A stretch of 64,000 bases of DNA from Proteus columbae (GTDB lineage: Bacteria; Pseudomonadota; Gammaproteobacteria; Enterobacterales; Enterobacteriaceae). The notes beneath the pieces were generated by a model, which saw only the letters and a list, made by a program, of their open reading frames with translations, searched no databases and had not been told where the DNA came from. The position numbers and the translations under genes were made by a program. Position 1 is the stretch's first letter; each line of letters starts with the position of its first letter. Positions 31,107 through 40,556 of this stretch are shown one piece after another. The DNA lies in NCBI RefSeq assembly GCF_009914335.1, contig NZ_CP043925.1, forward strand, positions 2,666,001 to 2,730,000, written 5' to 3'.

Positions 31107-32957
31107 TTATATCTCATCCACAGAATGACCTGCCAACGCTTGTCGAATAGATGAATCCATACGACGCGCTGCAAAATCCTGAGTTTGCTTATCCAGTAGT
31201 TTAATCGCGTTTTCAATAGCAACAGGATCTGTTCCTTCAACGCTCTCTATTAAGGTATCTACAACTTTGTCGATAGCCATTTTCTCATCTTCATTTAACA
31301 GATGAGCATCTTCTTCTAATGCTGCAGTTAAACTTTCTAACACGCGAGCTGCTTCGACTTTTTGCTCGGCTAGACGACGAGCTTGTAAATCTTCTTGGGC
31401 ATTTTCCATCGAAGATTGGATCATCTTAGCGATTTCAGTATCACTAAGACCATAAGATGGTTTGACTTGTACTGAGGCTTCAACACCCGTTGATTTTTCC
31501 ATTGCACTGACACTGAGTAAACCATCAGCATCAACTTGGAAAGTGACACGAATATGTGCGCCACCCGCAGCCATTGGAGGAATTCCACGTAATGTGAAAC
31601 GAGCTAAAGAACGACAATCACTCACCATTTCACGTTCACCTTGAACAACGTGAACACTCATTGCCGTTTGACCATCTTTAAATGTCGTAAATTCTTGCGC
31701 TCGGGCAACAGGAATAGTGGTATTGCGAGGGATCACTTTTTCAACTAATCCGCCCATTGTTTCAAGACCAAGAGAAAGTGGAATAACATCTAACAATAGC
31801 ATTTCGCTATCCGGTTTATTACCCACCAAAATATCAGCTTGGATTGAAGCACCAATGGCAACCACTTTATCTGGATCGATAGAGGTTAACGGTTCTCGTT
31901 TAAAATAATCACCCACCATTTGACGAACTAATGGCACTCGTGTTGAACCGCCAACCATAACCACTTCTAGAACTTCATCTATTTCAACATCCGCGTCTTT
32001 TAATGCGCGGCGAACAGATAATAATGTACGTTTCACTAATGATTGAATTAATGATTCAAACTCAGCACGAGTGATCTCACCTTTCCATCCATTAATGTTG
32101 ATATCTGCAACATCGTTATCACTCAATGCAATTTTGGTTTCTGATGCAACATCGAGTAATTGACGTTGTAATACAGCATCTTTTTGATGTCCAAAACCAG
32201 CACGTTCTCTTATCCAGTCTGCCAGCATCATATCAAAATCATCGCCACCTAACGCAGTATCACCGCCAGTCGCTAAGACTTCAAAAACACCTTTAGTTAA
32301 ACGCAGAACAGAGATATCAAAAGTACCACCACCTAAATCATAAACAACGATGGTGCCTTCTTTTCCTGAATCTAGACCATAAGCAATAGCTGCCGCTGTT
32401 GGTTCGTTTAATAAACGTAGAACATGTAAACCCGCACGACGAGCCGCTTCTTTTGTGCCTTGACGTTGAGCATCATCAAAATAAGCAGGCACAGTAACAA
32501 CAACACCATCAAGTTCGCCACCTAATGATTGTATCGCGCGCTCTGATAATGTTTTTAAGATGTCAGAGGAGACTTGGATAGGATCGACAATACCTGCTGC
32601 GGTTTTAATTAATGGCAGACCGTTGTCATTTTCATGAAAATGATAAGGAAGGTTTGGATAACGGCTTGTCACATCACTCAGTGAGCGACCCACCATTCTT
32701 TTTATTGAGCTTATCGTGTTAGCAGGATCTTTTTCTGCTTCTTTTTTAGCATTCCAACCAACATTGATATTATCAACTTGATACTGCACAACAGATGGCA
32801 ATAAATAGCGACCTTCGCTGTCTGAAAGCGCTTCGGCTTGCCCACTACGTACAGTGGCAACTAATGAGTGTGTCGTACCTAAATCAATACCCGCTGCAAG
32901 CCGGCGCTGGTGCGGTGCAGGAGTTTGACCCGGTTCACTAATTTGTAATAATGACAT
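31107..32957 (-). CDS. hscA: Fe-S assembly Hsp70 chaperone HscA
   Basis: Specialised Hsp70 that binds the LPPVK motif of IscU and drives cluster transfer, stimulated by HscB. The ATPase domain has [12 protein letters not shown] near residue 22, the phosphate-2 motif [12 protein letters not shown] near 200 and [12 protein letters not shown] near 330. The substrate-binding beta domain and helical lid follow. The 616-residue length is normal. It follows hscB by 11 bp. Confidence 0.96.
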   Translation of the reverse strand: MSLLQISEPGQTPAPHQRRLAAGIDLGTTHSLVATVRSGQAEALSDSEGRYLLPSVVQYQVDNINVGWNAKKEAEKDPANTISSIKRMVGRSLSDVTSRYPNLPYHFHENDNGLPLIKTAAGIVDPIQVSSDILKTLSERAIQSLGGELDGVVVTVPAYFDDAQRQGTKEAARRAGLHVLRLLNEPTAAAIAYGLDSGKEGTIVVYDLGGGTFDISVLRLTKGVFEVLATGGDTALGGDDFDMMLADWIRERAGFGHQKDAVLQRQLLDVASETKIALSDNDVADININGWKGEITRAEFESLIQSLVKRTLLSVRRALKDADVEIDEVLEVVMVGGSTRVPLVRQMVGDYFKREPLTSIDPDKVVAIGASIQADILVGNKPDSEMLLLDVIPLSLGLETMGGLVEKVIPRNTTIPVARAQEFTTFKDGQTAMSVHVVQGEREMVSDCRSLARFTLRGIPPMAAGGAHIRVTFQVDADGLLSVSAMEKSTGVEASVQVKPSYGLSDTEIAKMIQSSMENAQEDLQARRLAEQKVEAARVLESLTAALEEDAHLLNEDEKMAIDKVVDTLIESVEGTDPVAIENAIKLLDKQTQDFAARRMDSSIRQALAGHSVDEI

Positions 32958-32968
32958 AACAGTTTCCC

Positions 32969-33490
32969 TTAAAAACCATCAAACAAGCGTTCTTCAAGTT
33001 GCTCTACTTGCTCTTTTAATTTTGCGAGAAAACGCAATTTTCTCACATTATCTGCAGCAATATCCCAAGTTTGATTATCTAACGTTTTGACCATTTCATC
33101 ATGGCGTACTGTGTACATTTTTTCTAAACGTGCAGAAAAATCGGCTAACAAACTTTCGGCTTCAGCACTGTGTTCGATGTTATCCAGCTCTTCACGTAAT
33201 GTGAGTTGCTCCATTAAAAATGCAGTATCGTGCATCGTTTGTTGCTCATTAGCAATATCGATACCGTGTAATGAGAGCATGTATTCAGCTCTTGAAAGTG
33301 GATTTTTTAAGGTCTGATAAGCCTGATTGATGGTTGAAGCAAGCGAGATTGCTTGAGCCTGTTCTTTTTCAGACTGACCTGCAAAACGATCTGGGTGATA
33401 TTGACGCTGCATATCTTGATAACGTGTAGCAAGTTGCTGTTTATCAATATCAAAACGATTAGGCATGCCTAATAGTGTGAAATAGTCCAT
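32969..33490 (-). CDS. hscB: Fe-S assembly J-protein HscB
   Basis: J-domain co-chaperone that brings IscU to HscA. The N-terminal J domain includes the HPD motif in [16 protein letters not shown] near residue 32. A C-terminal three-helix IscU-binding domain follows. The 173-residue length is normal. It lies between iscA and hscA. Confidence 0.95.
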   Translation of the reverse strand: MDYFTLLGMPNRFDIDKQQLATRYQDMQRQYHPDRFAGQSEKEQAQAISLASTINQAYQTLKNPLSRAEYMLSLHGIDIANEQQTMHDTAFLMEQLTLREELDNIEHSAEAESLLADFSARLEKMYTVRHDEMVKTLDNQTWDIAADNVRKLRFLAKLKEQVEQLEERLFDGF

Positions 33491-33538
33491 ACATCTACTC
33501 TTGGATTAATTAACGTTAATACTGTGTTTTAACACAAA

Positions 33539-33862
33539 TTACACAGTGAAGCTCTCACCACAACCACACTCATTCGATACATTTGGGTTGTTAAATTTAA
33601 AGCCTTCGTTTAATCCTTCTTTGACGAAATCAAGCTCTGTTCCATCTAAATAGACCATGCTTTTACCATCAACGATAACTTTCACACCTTTGTCTTCAAA
33701 AACAGTATCTTCGTCATTGATAACATCAGCAAACTCAAGAACATAAGCCATTCCAGAACAACCGGATGTTCTTACGCCTAAACGCAAACCTTCACCTTTT
33801 CCACGATTAGATAGGAAAGAGCGAACACGATTAGCGGCGGATTCTGTAAGGGAAATTGACAT
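33539..33862 (-). CDS. iscA: A-type Fe-S carrier IscA
   Basis: A-type carrier that passes clusters or iron to target proteins. The three cysteines are present: GCSGMAY near residue 35, and CGCGESF at the end (about 99 and 101). I place the start at the ATG at 33862 (MSISLTESA), with GAGGT five bases upstream; the upstream in-frame GTG overlaps that ribosome site. The length is then 107 residues, standard. Confidence 0.95.
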   Translation of the reverse strand: MSISLTESAANRVRSFLSNRGKGEGLRLGVRTSGCSGMAYVLEFADVINDEDTVFEDKGVKVIVDGKSMVYLDGTELDFVKEGLNEGFKFNNPNVSNECGCGESFTV

Positions 33863-33951
33863 GGCACACCTCACTCATAAAGAACGAAAGCGGATACTGA
33901 AAAAAAGTTTCAGCATCCGCCAATATTTTATTTTTTTATTATAAAAGACAA

Positions 33952-34338
33952 TTACTTGCCTTGGCGTTTGCTTTTATAGTCTGCAATCGCTGCTTTTATT
34001 GCATCTTCTGCGAGAATTGAACAGTGAATTTTCACTGGTGGTAATTCTAATTCTTCTGCAATTGCTGTGTTCTTAATAGATTCGGCTTCATCTAATGTTT
34101 TGCCTTTCATCCATTCTGTTACCAGTGAACTTGATGCAATTGCTGAACCACAACCATAAGTTTTAAAACGCGCATCTTCAATTACGCCATTATCGTCAAC
34201 TTTGATTTGCAGTTTCATAACGTCACCACAAGCAGGTGCGCCAACCATACCACTCCCTACAGTAGGGTCATTATTATCAAATGATCCCACATTACGAGGG
34301 TTTTCATAATGATCAATTACTTTTTCGCTGTAAGCCAT
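33952..34338 (-). CDS. iscU: Fe-S cluster scaffold IscU
   Basis: Scaffold on which clusters are built by IscS. The three ligand cysteines are in PACGDV (about 37), YGCGSA (63) and KIHCSIL (106). The HscA recognition sequence LPPVK is present just before the last Cys (ELELPPVKIHC). The 128-residue length is exact for the family. It is 24 bp from iscS. Confidence 0.97.
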   Translation of the reverse strand: MAYSEKVIDHYENPRNVGSFDNNDPTVGSGMVGAPACGDVMKLQIKVDDNGVIEDARFKTYGCGSAIASSSLVTEWMKGKTLDEAESIKNTAIAEELELPPVKIHCSILAEDAIKAAIADYKSKRQGK

Positions 34339-34362
34339 GATTTAACTCCTGAAAACGTCTGA

Positions 34363-35577
34363 TTAATGGTGAGACCATTCGATGCTGTTGATATCAACAC
34401 CTTGTTTATGCATATCCCAAAGTGGCGAAAGATCACGTAAGCGACCAATAGCACTGTGGATTTGTTCAATTGCATAATCTATTTCTTCTTCAGTGGTGAA
34501 ACGCCCCAGAGAGAAGCGAATAGAACTGTGTGCAAGTTCATCAGTTAAACCTAAAGCACGCAGTACATAAGAAGGTTCTAAACTAGCTGAAGTACAGGCA
34601 GAGCCTGAAGATACAGCAAGATCTTTCAGTGCCATCATTAATGATTCGCCTTCAACATAGTTGAAGCTCACATTAAGAATATTTGGCGCAGTATGTTCTA
34701 AAGAACCGTTGATATAAACTTCTTCGATATCTTTAATGCCATTCCATAAACGTAAACGTAATTCGTTTAAGCGTTTAGTTTCATCAGCCATTTCTTCTTT
34801 CAAAATACGGTAAGCTTCGCCCATACCTACAATTTGGTGAACGGCTAATGTACCTGAACGCATACCACGCTCATGTCCGCCACCATGCATTTGAGCTTCT
34901 AAACGAATGCGTGGTTTACGACGGACATAAAGCGCACCAATACCCATAGGGCCGTAAACTTTATGCGCAGAAAGAGAAAGTAAATCAACTTTTAACTTAG
35001 AGAGATCAATCGGTAGTTTACCCACGCTTTGTGTCGCATCTACGTGGTAAACAATACCTTTGCTACGGCATAATTCACCGATAGCAGCAATATCTTGAAC
35101 AACACCAATTTCGTTATTTACATGCATGATAGAAACTAAAATAGTGTCTTCACGCATCGCTTCTTCAAGCTCTTTCAGGTCAATCAGACCATCACTTTTT
35201 GGTGCTAAATAAGTAACTTCAAAACCTTCACGCTCAAGTTGACGACAAGTGTCTAAAATGGCTTTATGTTCAGTTTTTGAAGTGATGATGTGCTTACCTT
35301 TTTTCTGGTAAAAGTTAGCAACACCTTTTAGTGCGAGGTTATCAGCTTCAGTTGCGCCTGATGTGAATACGATTTCACGAGGATCTGCACCGATTAAATC
35401 AGCAATCTGATTACGTGCAATATCGATAGCTTCTTCTGCTTGCCAACCAAAACGGTGTGAACGAGAGGCTGGGTTACCAAAAATGCCATCAATAGTCAGG
35501 CATTGCATCATTTTTTCAGCAACTCGTGGATCAACAGGAGTGGTTGCTGAATAATCTAGATAAATGGGTAATTTCAT
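34363..35577 (-). CDS. iscS: Cysteine desulfurase IscS
   Basis: PLP enzyme that takes sulfur from cysteine for Fe-S clusters, tRNA thiolation and other thio-cofactors. The PLP lysine is in [16 protein letters not shown] near residue 206. The mobile-loop catalytic Cys is in [16 protein letters not shown] near 328. The 404-residue length is exact. It is the second gene of the operon, after iscR. Confidence 0.97.
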   Translation of the reverse strand: MKLPIYLDYSATTPVDPRVAEKMMQCLTIDGIFGNPASRSHRFGWQAEEAIDIARNQIADLIGADPREIVFTSGATEADNLALKGVANFYQKKGKHIITSKTEHKAILDTCRQLEREGFEVTYLAPKSDGLIDLKELEEAMREDTILVSIMHVNNEIGVVQDIAAIGELCRSKGIVYHVDATQSVGKLPIDLSKLKVDLLSLSAHKVYGPMGIGALYVRRKPRIRLEAQMHGGGHERGMRSGTLAVHQIVGMGEAYRILKEEMADETKRLNELRLRLWNGIKDIEEVYINGSLEHTAPNILNVSFNYVEGESLMMALKDLAVSSGSACTSASLEPSYVLRALGLTDELAHSSIRFSLGRFTTEEEIDYAIEQIHSAIGRLRDLSPLWDMHKQGVDINSIEWSHH

Positions 35578-35645
35578 TGCTCACTAACTCCAAAGACGAC
35601 GGATCTTCTTTAATAATTTTGTTTTTGCCTACCTAGAGATCGCCG

Positions 35646-36140
35646 TTAAACTCGCATATTAACAATGGTTTCTTGTAAACGACCATTGATAGCATGGCGT
35701 TTTTCATTGTCTTGACGATCGGCGACATCCATAACCTCTTCGTTATTGACTAACTCTTCAAGGCTGATACTGCTTAGGAAACTGGTTATACGATCACTTA
35801 AATCACGCCACAAAGTATGAGTCAGGCAACGATCGCCACCTTGACAACCTTCTTTGTTACCCTGACAACGGGTAGCATCGACAGATTCATCAACCGCAGA
35901 AATAACTTGAGCAACAAAAATTTGCCCTGCATCACGGCCTAATAAATAGCCGCCACCAGGACCACGAACACTTGCGACTAATTCATTTTTGCGCAAACGT
36001 GAGAAAAGCTGCTCAAGATAAGAAAGGGAAATCCCTTGACGCTCTGAAATATCAGCGAGGGGGACAGGGCCTTGCTGTGAATGCAATGCAACATCAAGCA
36101 TTGCAGTAACTGCGTAACGCCCTTTTGATGTCAGTCTCAT
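35646..36140 (-). CDS. iscR: Fe-S-sensing transcription regulator IscR
   Basis: Rrf2-family [2Fe-2S] repressor/activator that controls the isc operon. The winged helix-turn-helix occupies the N-terminal 70 residues ([20 protein letters not shown]... [14 protein letters not shown]). The cluster cysteines are seen in [17 protein letters not shown] near 92-104. I place the start at the ATG at 36140, the normal family start, not 10 codons upstream. Two adjacent IscR-type boxes lie 39-88 bp upstream, so autoregulation is expected. Confidence 0.96.
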   Translation of the reverse strand: MRLTSKGRYAVTAMLDVALHSQQGPVPLADISERQGISLSYLEQLFSRLRKNELVASVRGPGGGYLLGRDAGQIFVAQVISAVDESVDATRCQGNKEGCQGGDRCLTHTLWRDLSDRITSFLSSISLEELVNNEEVMDVADRQDNEKRHAINGRLQETIVNMRV

Positions 36141-36178
36141 AACAAATACTCCGTGGTGAACAATAATCAAATTGTGTC

Positions 36179-36203
36179 ATTCCCGAGTAATTTAGTCAAC
36201 TAT
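36179..36203 (-). promoter_or_regulatory. IscR type 1 box, proximal
   Basis: On the minus strand the 25 bp read ATAGTTGACTAAATTACTC plus GGGAAT, close to the type 1 consensus ATASYYGACTRWWWYAGTCRRSTAT. It directly abuts a second box upstream. Confidence 0.75.
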
Positions 36204-36228
36204 TTATCCGAGTGTTTTAGTCAAGTAT
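36204..36228 (-). promoter_or_regulatory. IscR type 1 box, distal
   Basis: On the minus strand it reads ATACTTGACTAAAACACTC plus GGATAA, again close to the IscR type 1 consensus. With the abutting proximal box it gives the tandem arrangement known at iscR promoters; TTGACT within it could also be a -35 element. Confidence 0.75.
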
Positions 36229-36271
36229 TATACTCAGCCAAAAGTTGACTTAAGTTAATCAACTTTGTCCT

Positions 36272-37000
36272 CTATTTCTTAGCCCATTTCTCAACTGACG
36301 TCAGAATACCACGTAAGATATGAAGCTCTTGTGTTTCTGGGCGCGCACGCGTAAATAGACGACGTAAACGGCTCATCACTTGTCCCGGATGTTTAGGGCG
36401 AATAAAGCCAGATTCATTAAGCACCTGTTCTAAGTGAACGTAAAAACGTTCTATATCATCAGCTGGTGGATAATCAATCTCTGATGGGTTATTTTCCTCT
36501 TGTTTTTCTTCTTGGGCAAGTGCTGCCATACGAATTTCATAACTAACAAGCTGAACAGCCATCGCTAAATTTAAAGAACCATATTCTGGATTAGTCGGAA
36601 CATACAGATGAAAATCACATTTTTGTAATTCTTCATTGGTTAAACCTGTGCGTTCACGGCCAAAAATAATAGCAACAGGCTTATTTTTAGCTTCCATGAC
36701 ACAGCGCTCACCACATTCACGCGGTGCAAGCATTGGCCAAGAAAGTGTACGGCTACGGGCACTTGTTCCTATGACTAAACCACAGCCTTCAATCGCTTCA
36801 TCGATACTATTAACAATATGTGCATTGCCAATAACATCACTTGCACCCGCTGATAGGGCAATAGAATGCGAATCTGGTTTTTCTTTTGGATTAACAAAAT
36901 AAAGATTGGTTAATCCCATAGTTTTCATAGCTCGAGCTGTAGAGCCCATATTGCCTGTATGCGAGGTTTCTACAAGGATGATGCGAATATTTTCTAACAT
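36272..37000 (-). CDS. trmJ: tRNA (Cm32/Um32) 2'-O-methyltransferase TrmJ
   Basis: SPOUT-class methyltransferase that modifies position 32 of tRNAs. The N-terminus [30 protein letters not shown] matches the family (first 20 residues near identical to E. coli). Knot motifs include [18 protein letters not shown] and [18 protein letters not shown]. The 242-residue length is normal. It lies between iscR and the divergent suhB, as in E. coli. Confidence 0.95.
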   Translation of the reverse strand: MLENIRIILVETSHTGNMGSTARAMKTMGLTNLYFVNPKEKPDSHSIALSAGASDVIGNAHIVNSIDEAIEGCGLVIGTSARSRTLSWPMLAPRECGERCVMEAKNKPVAIIFGRERTGLTNEELQKCDFHLYVPTNPEYGSLNLAMAVQLVSYEIRMAALAQEEKQEENNPSEIDYPPADDIERFYVHLEQVLNESGFIRPKHPGQVMSRLRRLFTRARPETQELHILRGILTSVEKWAKK

Positions 37001-37124
37001 TGATTTCTTGTTAATTGCTTTGTGATCTATCTATTTTATCACAATTGTAGCCAGAAACACGAATGCCTGTTATACTCTGGCACGTTTTTTATCCCCGTTC
37101 TTTAACATCTTGTGGAAGATAACC

Positions 37125-37928
37125 ATGCATCCGATGCTGAATATTGCCATACGTGCCGCACGTAAGGCTGGTAATTTAATCGCCAAAAATTACGAAAATC
37201 CTGAATCTGTAGAGACTAATCAGAAAGGTACCAATGATTTTGTCACTAACGTTGACCGTGACGCAGAACAAGCAATCATTGAAATCATCCGTAAATCTTA
37301 TCCAAAACACACCATTATTACGGAAGAAAGTGGCGAGTTACTCGGTGAAGATCACGACATACAATGGGTTATTGATCCACTTGATGGCACGACTAACTTC
37401 ATTAAACGTCTTCCACACTTCTCTGTTTCTATTGCTGTACGCATTAAAGGCCGTACTGAAGTGGCTGTTGTTTACGATCCTATGCGTAACGAATTATTCT
37501 CAGCCGTTCGTGGTCAAGGCGCACAATTAAATGGTTATCGTCTGCGTGGATCTAATGCTCGCGATTTAGATGGTGCTGTTCTTGCGACTGGTTTTCCATT
37601 CAAAAGCAAGCAACATTCAGCTGCTTACATGAACATGTTAGGCAAACTGTTTGTACCTTGTGCTGATTTCCGTCGCACAGGTTCAGCAGCATTAGATTTA
37701 GCTTATGTTGCCGCAGGTCGTGTTGATGGTTTCTTTGAGATTGGCTTAAAACCTTGGGATTTCTTAGGTGGCGAATTAATCGCTCGTGAAGCAGGTGCTA
37801 TTGTTTCTGACTTTACAGGTAACCATGGCTACCTACAAACAGGTAATATTGTTGCAGGTAACCCTCGTGTTGTCAGAGCATTATTAGCTGAAATTCGTAG
37901 CGAATTAACAGATGCATTAAAACGTTAA
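37125..37928 (+). CDS. suhB: Inositol-1-monophosphatase SuhB / Nus factor
   Basis: Inositol monophosphatase family protein; in E. coli SuhB also acts in rRNA antitermination complexes. Metal-binding motifs are seen: TEESGE, the signature WVIDPLDGTTNFIKR near residue 82, and the second signature KPWDFLGGELIAREAGA near 212. The ATG at 37125 (MHPMLNIAIRAARKAGN), with GGAAGA upstream, matches the family start; a TTG 15 bases earlier is less likely. The 267-residue length is normal. Its terminator is intact although an insertion sequence lies just beyond it. Confidence 0.95.
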   Translation: MHPMLNIAIRAARKAGNLIAKNYENPESVETNQKGTNDFVTNVDRDAEQAIIEIIRKSYPKHTIITEESGELLGEDHDIQWVIDPLDGTTNFIKRLPHFSVSIAVRIKGRTEVAVVYDPMRNELFSAVRGQGAQLNGYRLRGSNARDLDGAVLATGFPFKSKQHSAAYMNMLGKLFVPCADFRRTGSAALDLAYVAAGRVDGFFEIGLKPWDFLGGELIAREAGAIVSDFTGNHGYLQTGNIVAGNPRVVRALLAEIRSELTDALKR

Positions 37929-37956
37929 TCTCGTTGATACGAATAAAATATAAAAG

Positions 37957-37986
37957 AAAAAGACCATAATATTATGGTCTTTTTTA
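37957..37986 (+). terminator. Terminator after suhB
   Basis: A perfect palindromic stem AAAAAGACCATAAT with ATTATGGTCTTTTT (37957-37984) followed by more T. It lies 8 bp before the left end of the insertion sequence, so suhB termination was not disturbed. Confidence 0.85.
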
Positions 37987-38046
37987 TTGCACTTGACCCG
38001 TCCTGAATAAGGTTGACACTTTTCCAATCTGAAATTGGAGAGTGTA

Positions 38047-38454
38047 ATGAAACCAATCACTAAACGAACTCAACGCGATTATTCTCTCGCTTTTAAATTA
38101 CAGCTTGTTGACCAAGTTGAAAAAGGCGAAATAACCTATAAACAAGCCCAAGATCGCTATGGTATACAAGGATGCTCTACTGTTTTAGTTTGGCTTCGTA
38201 AGCATGGTAGGTTAGATTGGTCAAACGGTACCCCTGATACTTTTTATAGAGGTTCAGCTATGACCCAATCTTCTGAACAACAAACGCCGGAACAACGCAT
38301 TAAGATCCTTGAAAAGGAACTTGAAGAGGCTCGGCTTAAATCCGATTTCTTCGAAGCAGTGGTTAAAGTCATGGATAGAGACTTTGGAGTTCGTTTGTCA
38401 AAAAAGCGCAAAGCCGAGTTATTAAAGAAAAAACGGTTAAAAACCTCACCGTAA
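38047..38454 (+). CDS. IS3-family transposase OrfA
   Basis: The small upstream frame of the element, 135 residues. The N-terminus has a helix-turn-helix of the IS3 OrfA type (YSLAFKLQLVDQVEKGEITYKQAQDRYGI... VLVWLRKHG). The C-terminus has a leucine-zipper-like coiled coil (EQRIKILEKELEEARLKSDFFEAVVKVM). The ATG at 38047 has GGAG six bases upstream. Near its end six A residues (38428-38433) lie in AAG AAA AAA CGG, a plausible -1 slippage site into OrfB. Confidence 0.88.
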   Translation: MKPITKRTQRDYSLAFKLQLVDQVEKGEITYKQAQDRYGIQGCSTVLVWLRKHGRLDWSNGTPDTFYRGSAMTQSSEQQTPEQRIKILEKELEEARLKSDFFEAVVKVMDRDFGVRLSKKRKAELLKKKRLKTSP

Positions 38455-38471
38455 CAATTGCTTGCCGTTTT

Positions 38472-39257
38472 ATGCAGATCAGCCGACAGGCTTATTACAA
38501 GAGACTGGATAGAACTGAGGAACGAAAGAAAGCCGATTCGGCCATCATTGATGCTGTTAAATCTGAACGAGTCTTACAACCTCGACTGGGTGGGCGTAAA
38601 TTACATTTTATTTTAAAGCAAAAACAGATGGTTATTGGTCGTGATCGGCTATTTTCTTTATTGAAGGAACATCAGTTACTGGTGCCTAATAAACGGGCTT
38701 ATCATCGAACAACCTTAAGCCATCATCGTTTTTATCGGCATCCAAATTTAATTAAGTCAGGGTTTATCCCCACACAACCAGAACAGCTTTGGGTAGCAGA
38801 TATTACCTATTTATCGACGCATGAAGGTGATACTTATTTAAGTTTAATTACGGATGCGTATTCACGAAAAATCGTGGGATATCATTTAGATAACAATATG
38901 AAAACAAGTTCAGTGAAGAAATCGTTGGTTCAGGCGTTAAAAAAACGGACTTCGACAACTTCGTTAATCCATCATTCAGATCGAGGGATACAGTATTGTT
39001 CTTCGGAATATCAGGAGATACATAAAGAGCATAATATTCAATGTTCTATGACTGATGGGTATGATTGTTATCAAAATGCCTTAGCAGAACGAATTAATGG
39101 AATATTAAAAATGGAGTATCTACTGATAAAACCGAGTAATCTGGAACAAACAAGAAAATTAGTAGAAGAATCAATCCAACTCTATAATGAAAAACGGCCA
39201 CACTTATCGTTAAACTATAAAACGCCCGATGAAGTACATCGAGCGTTTTATGCCTGA
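38472..39257 (+). CDS. IS3-family transposase OrfB (DDE integrase core)
   Basis: The catalytic frame of the element. The DDE residues are visible: WVADITYLST (first Asp), IHHSDRGIQY (second Asp) and NALAERINGILKMEY (Glu). It is in the -1 frame relative to OrfA, and that frame is open without a stop back through the end of OrfA. The ATG at 38472 has no ribosome site, so translation probably comes mainly from a -1 frameshift giving an OrfAB fusion transposase. Counted from the ATG it is 261 residues. Confidence 0.9.
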   Translation: MQISRQAYYKRLDRTEERKKADSAIIDAVKSERVLQPRLGGRKLHFILKQKQMVIGRDRLFSLLKEHQLLVPNKRAYHRTTLSHHRFYRHPNLIKSGFIPTQPEQLWVADITYLSTHEGDTYLSLITDAYSRKIVGYHLDNNMKTSSVKKSLVQALKKRTSTTSLIHHSDRGIQYCSSEYQEIHKEHNIQCSMTDGYDCYQNALAERINGILKMEYLLIKPSNLEQTRKLVEESIQLYNEKRPHLSLNYKTPDEVHRAFYA

Positions 39258-39309
39258 AAAGTTGTCAACCTATATCAGGACTAGTCAACTTTTTCTTATG
39301 TAGAACAAG

Positions 39310-40464
39310 TTAACTATTTTGAGGTTTAACTTGAGGTCTTATAAACATCGCAGGAATAGTTAATGCGGCCATTAACCAGAAAATTAATGATTCTTGATTT
39401 GGCAGTTTCTCATATAGCCAACCTGAAACTATCGTCATAATCGCAATACTTCCTCCCATTGCTAAAGCAGAATAAACGGCTTGCAAGCGAATAATTTCAT
39501 GCTCTTGACGCGCACTAATAAAGCGCATAGCGGCTAAATGGCATACTGTAAACGTACCACTATGTAAGATTTGCACAACAATAAGCGCGGGTAATGCGGT
39601 GAAACTCCCCATTAATCCCCAACGTAAAAGCCCAGCAAAAGCAGAAAGTAAAAGTAGATTTCTTGCGCTCCAACGACGGAATAAACGATGGCTCAGCATA
39701 AAAACAACCACCTCTGAAACCACACCTAATGACCAAAGATAGCCGATTGTTGCGGTGTCATACCCTGCTTTTTCCCAATAAAGCGCGCTAAAACCATAAT
39801 ACGCTGCGTGTGCGCCTTGCAGTAAAGAGACACATAACAGAAAACGCCAAACTGGCCCATCTGAAATGAGTTTCATAAAGGACACATTGCTGTGTTCTGC
39901 TTTTTTCACTTTACCCTGTGGCATAACTTTAGGGCGGAGCATAGATGTCAGGAATAGTGCAAAAGTACTGGCAATCAATCCATAAAGAATAATGGGATGC
40001 CCAAAAGCATCAATTAAAACACCTAGCAATGATGAGCTAATAATAAAAGCGATTGAACCCCAAACGCGAATTTTTCCATAATCAAAAGGAAACTGTTTTT
40101 GCCACGTTCCTGCTAGAGAATCTCCTAAAGGCACCATAGGTGAAAAGAAAACGTTAAATCCTGTCATCACAAAGAATAACCATGCCCAATGGCTACCCAT
40201 CATAAATGCAACAGTAAAAAGTAATGAGAGAAAAGCAAATAATCTCAATGCAGTGATAAGTTTTGACGGATCTTTTACCGCAGGCGTTAAAATTAGGCTA
40301 CCAACAAAACGTGCGGTTAAACCTACACCTAATAACAGACCTATCATTGCCGGATCGACACCCTCTCCTTTTAGCCATATGGACCAAAAAGGTAAAAAGA
40401 TGCCGTATGAAAAGAAATAGGTAAAATAATCTAAGGCAAGCCACAATGTTGATGGAATAACCAT
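39310..40464 (-). CDS. hcaT: MFS transporter HcaT-like (3-phenylpropionate transporter family)
   Basis: Twelve-helix major facilitator protein closely matching E. coli HcaT along its length (WLALDYFTYFFSYGIFLPFW, TWQKQFPFDYGKIRVWGSIAF, LLQGAHAAYYGFSALYW). The start is the ATG at 40464 (MVIPSTLWLAL), with GGGGGA upstream; it aligns with E. coli. In E. coli hcaT is beside the hca phenylpropionate catabolic genes. None are present here, so the physiological substrate may differ. It follows glyA across that gene's terminator, and its 3' end is 20 bp from an insertion sequence. Confidence 0.85.
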   Translation of the reverse strand: MVIPSTLWLALDYFTYFFSYGIFLPFWSIWLKGEGVDPAMIGLLLGVGLTARFVGSLILTPAVKDPSKLITALRLFAFLSLLFTVAFMMGSHWAWLFFVMTGFNVFFSPMVPLGDSLAGTWQKQFPFDYGKIRVWGSIAFIISSSLLGVLIDAFGHPIILYGLIASTFALFLTSMLRPKVMPQGKVKKAEHSNVSFMKLISDGPVWRFLLCVSLLQGAHAAYYGFSALYWEKAGYDTATIGYLWSLGVVSEVVVFMLSHRLFRRWSARNLLLLSAFAGLLRWGLMGSFTALPALIVVQILHSGTFTVCHLAAMRFISARQEHEIIRLQAVYSALAMGGSIAIMTIVSGWLYEKLPNQESLIFWLMAALTIPAMFIRPQVKPQNS

Positions 40465-40487
40465 CCAATCCCCCATTTTTAAGATGC

Positions 40488-40522
40488 AAAAAAACCCGCC
40501 AAGAACAAGTTCTCGAAGCGGG
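40488..40522 (-). terminator. Terminator after glyA
   Basis: Stem CCCGC (40495-40499) with GCGGG (40518-40522) extended by an inner GAAC/GTTC arm, followed on the minus strand by seven T. It lies just upstream of the hcaT start. Confidence 0.8.
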
Positions 40523-40556
40523 CTTGTACAACGGGTTTTATTATATCGTTACAAAC

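Larger units (their letters stand above)
37994..39287 (+). mobile_element. Complete IS3-family insertion sequence
   Basis: A 1294-bp element with two overlapping transposase frames and matching terminal inverted repeats. The left end reads TGACCCGTCCTGAATAAGG (37994 onward) and the right end, reverse complemented from 39287, reads TGACTAGTCCTGATATAGG; both continue into TTGACA and CTTTTC, about 31 bp in all. The ends are the TG...CA of the IS3 family. A 3-bp direct repeat ACT flanks it (37991-37993 and 39288-39290), the expected target duplication. Both frames and both ends look intact, so it may still be active. It sits in the gap between convergent suhB and hcaT. Confidence 0.9.

Noticed and set aside
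38047..39257. Transposase gene broken by a frameshift
   Set aside because: Two overlapping frames in 0 and -1 register with a slippery A-run are the normal IS3 arrangement, so this is not a pseudogene.
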